Assembly (NCBI GenBank): GCA_036351575.1
Contig: JAZBPJ010000141.1
Span: 1 to 5,764, forward strand
DNA length: 5,764 nucleotides
Reading direction: 5' to 3'
Origin: JABDPF01 sp036351575
GTDB taxonomy: Bacteria; Pseudomonadota; Gammaproteobacteria; Xanthomonadales; SZUA-36
Shown: positions 5,717 to 5,764 of the stretch, piece by piece
Layout of the letters: every line of letters starts with the position of its first letter
How positions within the stretch are numbered: position 1 is the first letter of the stretch
The notes under the pieces: model-generated
The model's database searches: none
Seen by the model: only the letters and a program-made list of their open reading frames with translations
What the model was told of the DNA's origin: nothing
Made by a program: the position numbers and the translations under genes

Positions 5717-5761
5717 GGGCTGAGGCGACCAGGGGCCTGCGCTGGTTTCTCCTCTCAGCCC
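5717..5761. repeat. Nested palindrome near the right edge
   Basis: GGGCTGAG (5717-5724) pairs perfectly with CTCAGCCC (5754-5761), and inside it ACCAG (5728-5732) pairs with CTGGT (5742-5746). It lies about 110 bases upstream of the TonB-like gene. It could be an upstream gene's terminator, part of a leader, or another dispersed repeat. The window ends three bases beyond it, so a T-tract on the plus strand cannot be seen. Between 5606 and 5716 I find no clear promoter. Confidence 0.5.
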
Positions 5762-5764
5762 AGC

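Noticed and set aside
5720..5764. TPP-riboswitch-like words (GCTGAGA, CCAGCGCAGG) on the minus strand upstream of the TonB-like gene
   Set aside because: The two words are only a few bases apart, and the conserved middle of the aptamer (ACCTGA, TAATGCC) is absent. They belong to the edge palindrome.

Overview
The window is GC-rich DNA whose coding sequences look proteobacterial. An Asp/Ser-Gly repeat protein of the DUF4097 kind, a very long periplasmic tricorn-like S41 peptidase, and intergenic palindromes of the REP type together suggest a gammaproteobacterium, perhaps near Xanthomonadales or Chromatiales. That placement is an inference from gene content. No marker gene in the window fixes it.

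Layout from left to right. Positions 1-175 hold the last 57 codons of an adenylylsulfate kinase (cysC or the CysC part of a cysNC fusion), plus strand. After a 177-base gap comes a plus-strand gene (353-1111) for a secreted 252-residue protein. Its second half is seven tandem 17-19-residue units that open with Asp-Ser-Ser-Gly. Positions 1112-1577 contain no gene but are crowded with palindromes: a 107-base element with 27-base inverted arms (1127-1233), a related element in the opposite orientation (1300-1399), a REP-like hairpin (1450-1481), a 19-base direct repeat, and a strong composite hairpin (1522-1581) whose last bases overlap the stop codon of the next gene. Positions 4808-1578 on the minus strand encode a 1076-residue exported tricorn-like protease with beta-propellers, a PDZ domain and an S41 catalytic domain. 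It has its own predicted promoter and ribosome binding site. Positions 5605-4934, also minus strand, encode a 223-residue inner-membrane-anchored protein with a TonB-like N-terminal half and an unrecognised C-terminal domain. The last 159 bases are upstream sequence ending in a palindrome cut close to the window edge.

How the parts relate: the three envelope proteins (repeat protein, protease, TonB-like protein) all act at or beyond the inner membrane, but nothing in the sequence shows they work in one pathway. The repeat-protein gene and the protease gene converge on the repeat-filled gap. The most interesting signal is the pair of related elements there. They keep the same unpaired and loop bases while their stems differ by compensating changes, which points to a folded RNA (or a palindromic repeat family) with GGA-containing loops resembling CsrA/RsmA sites.
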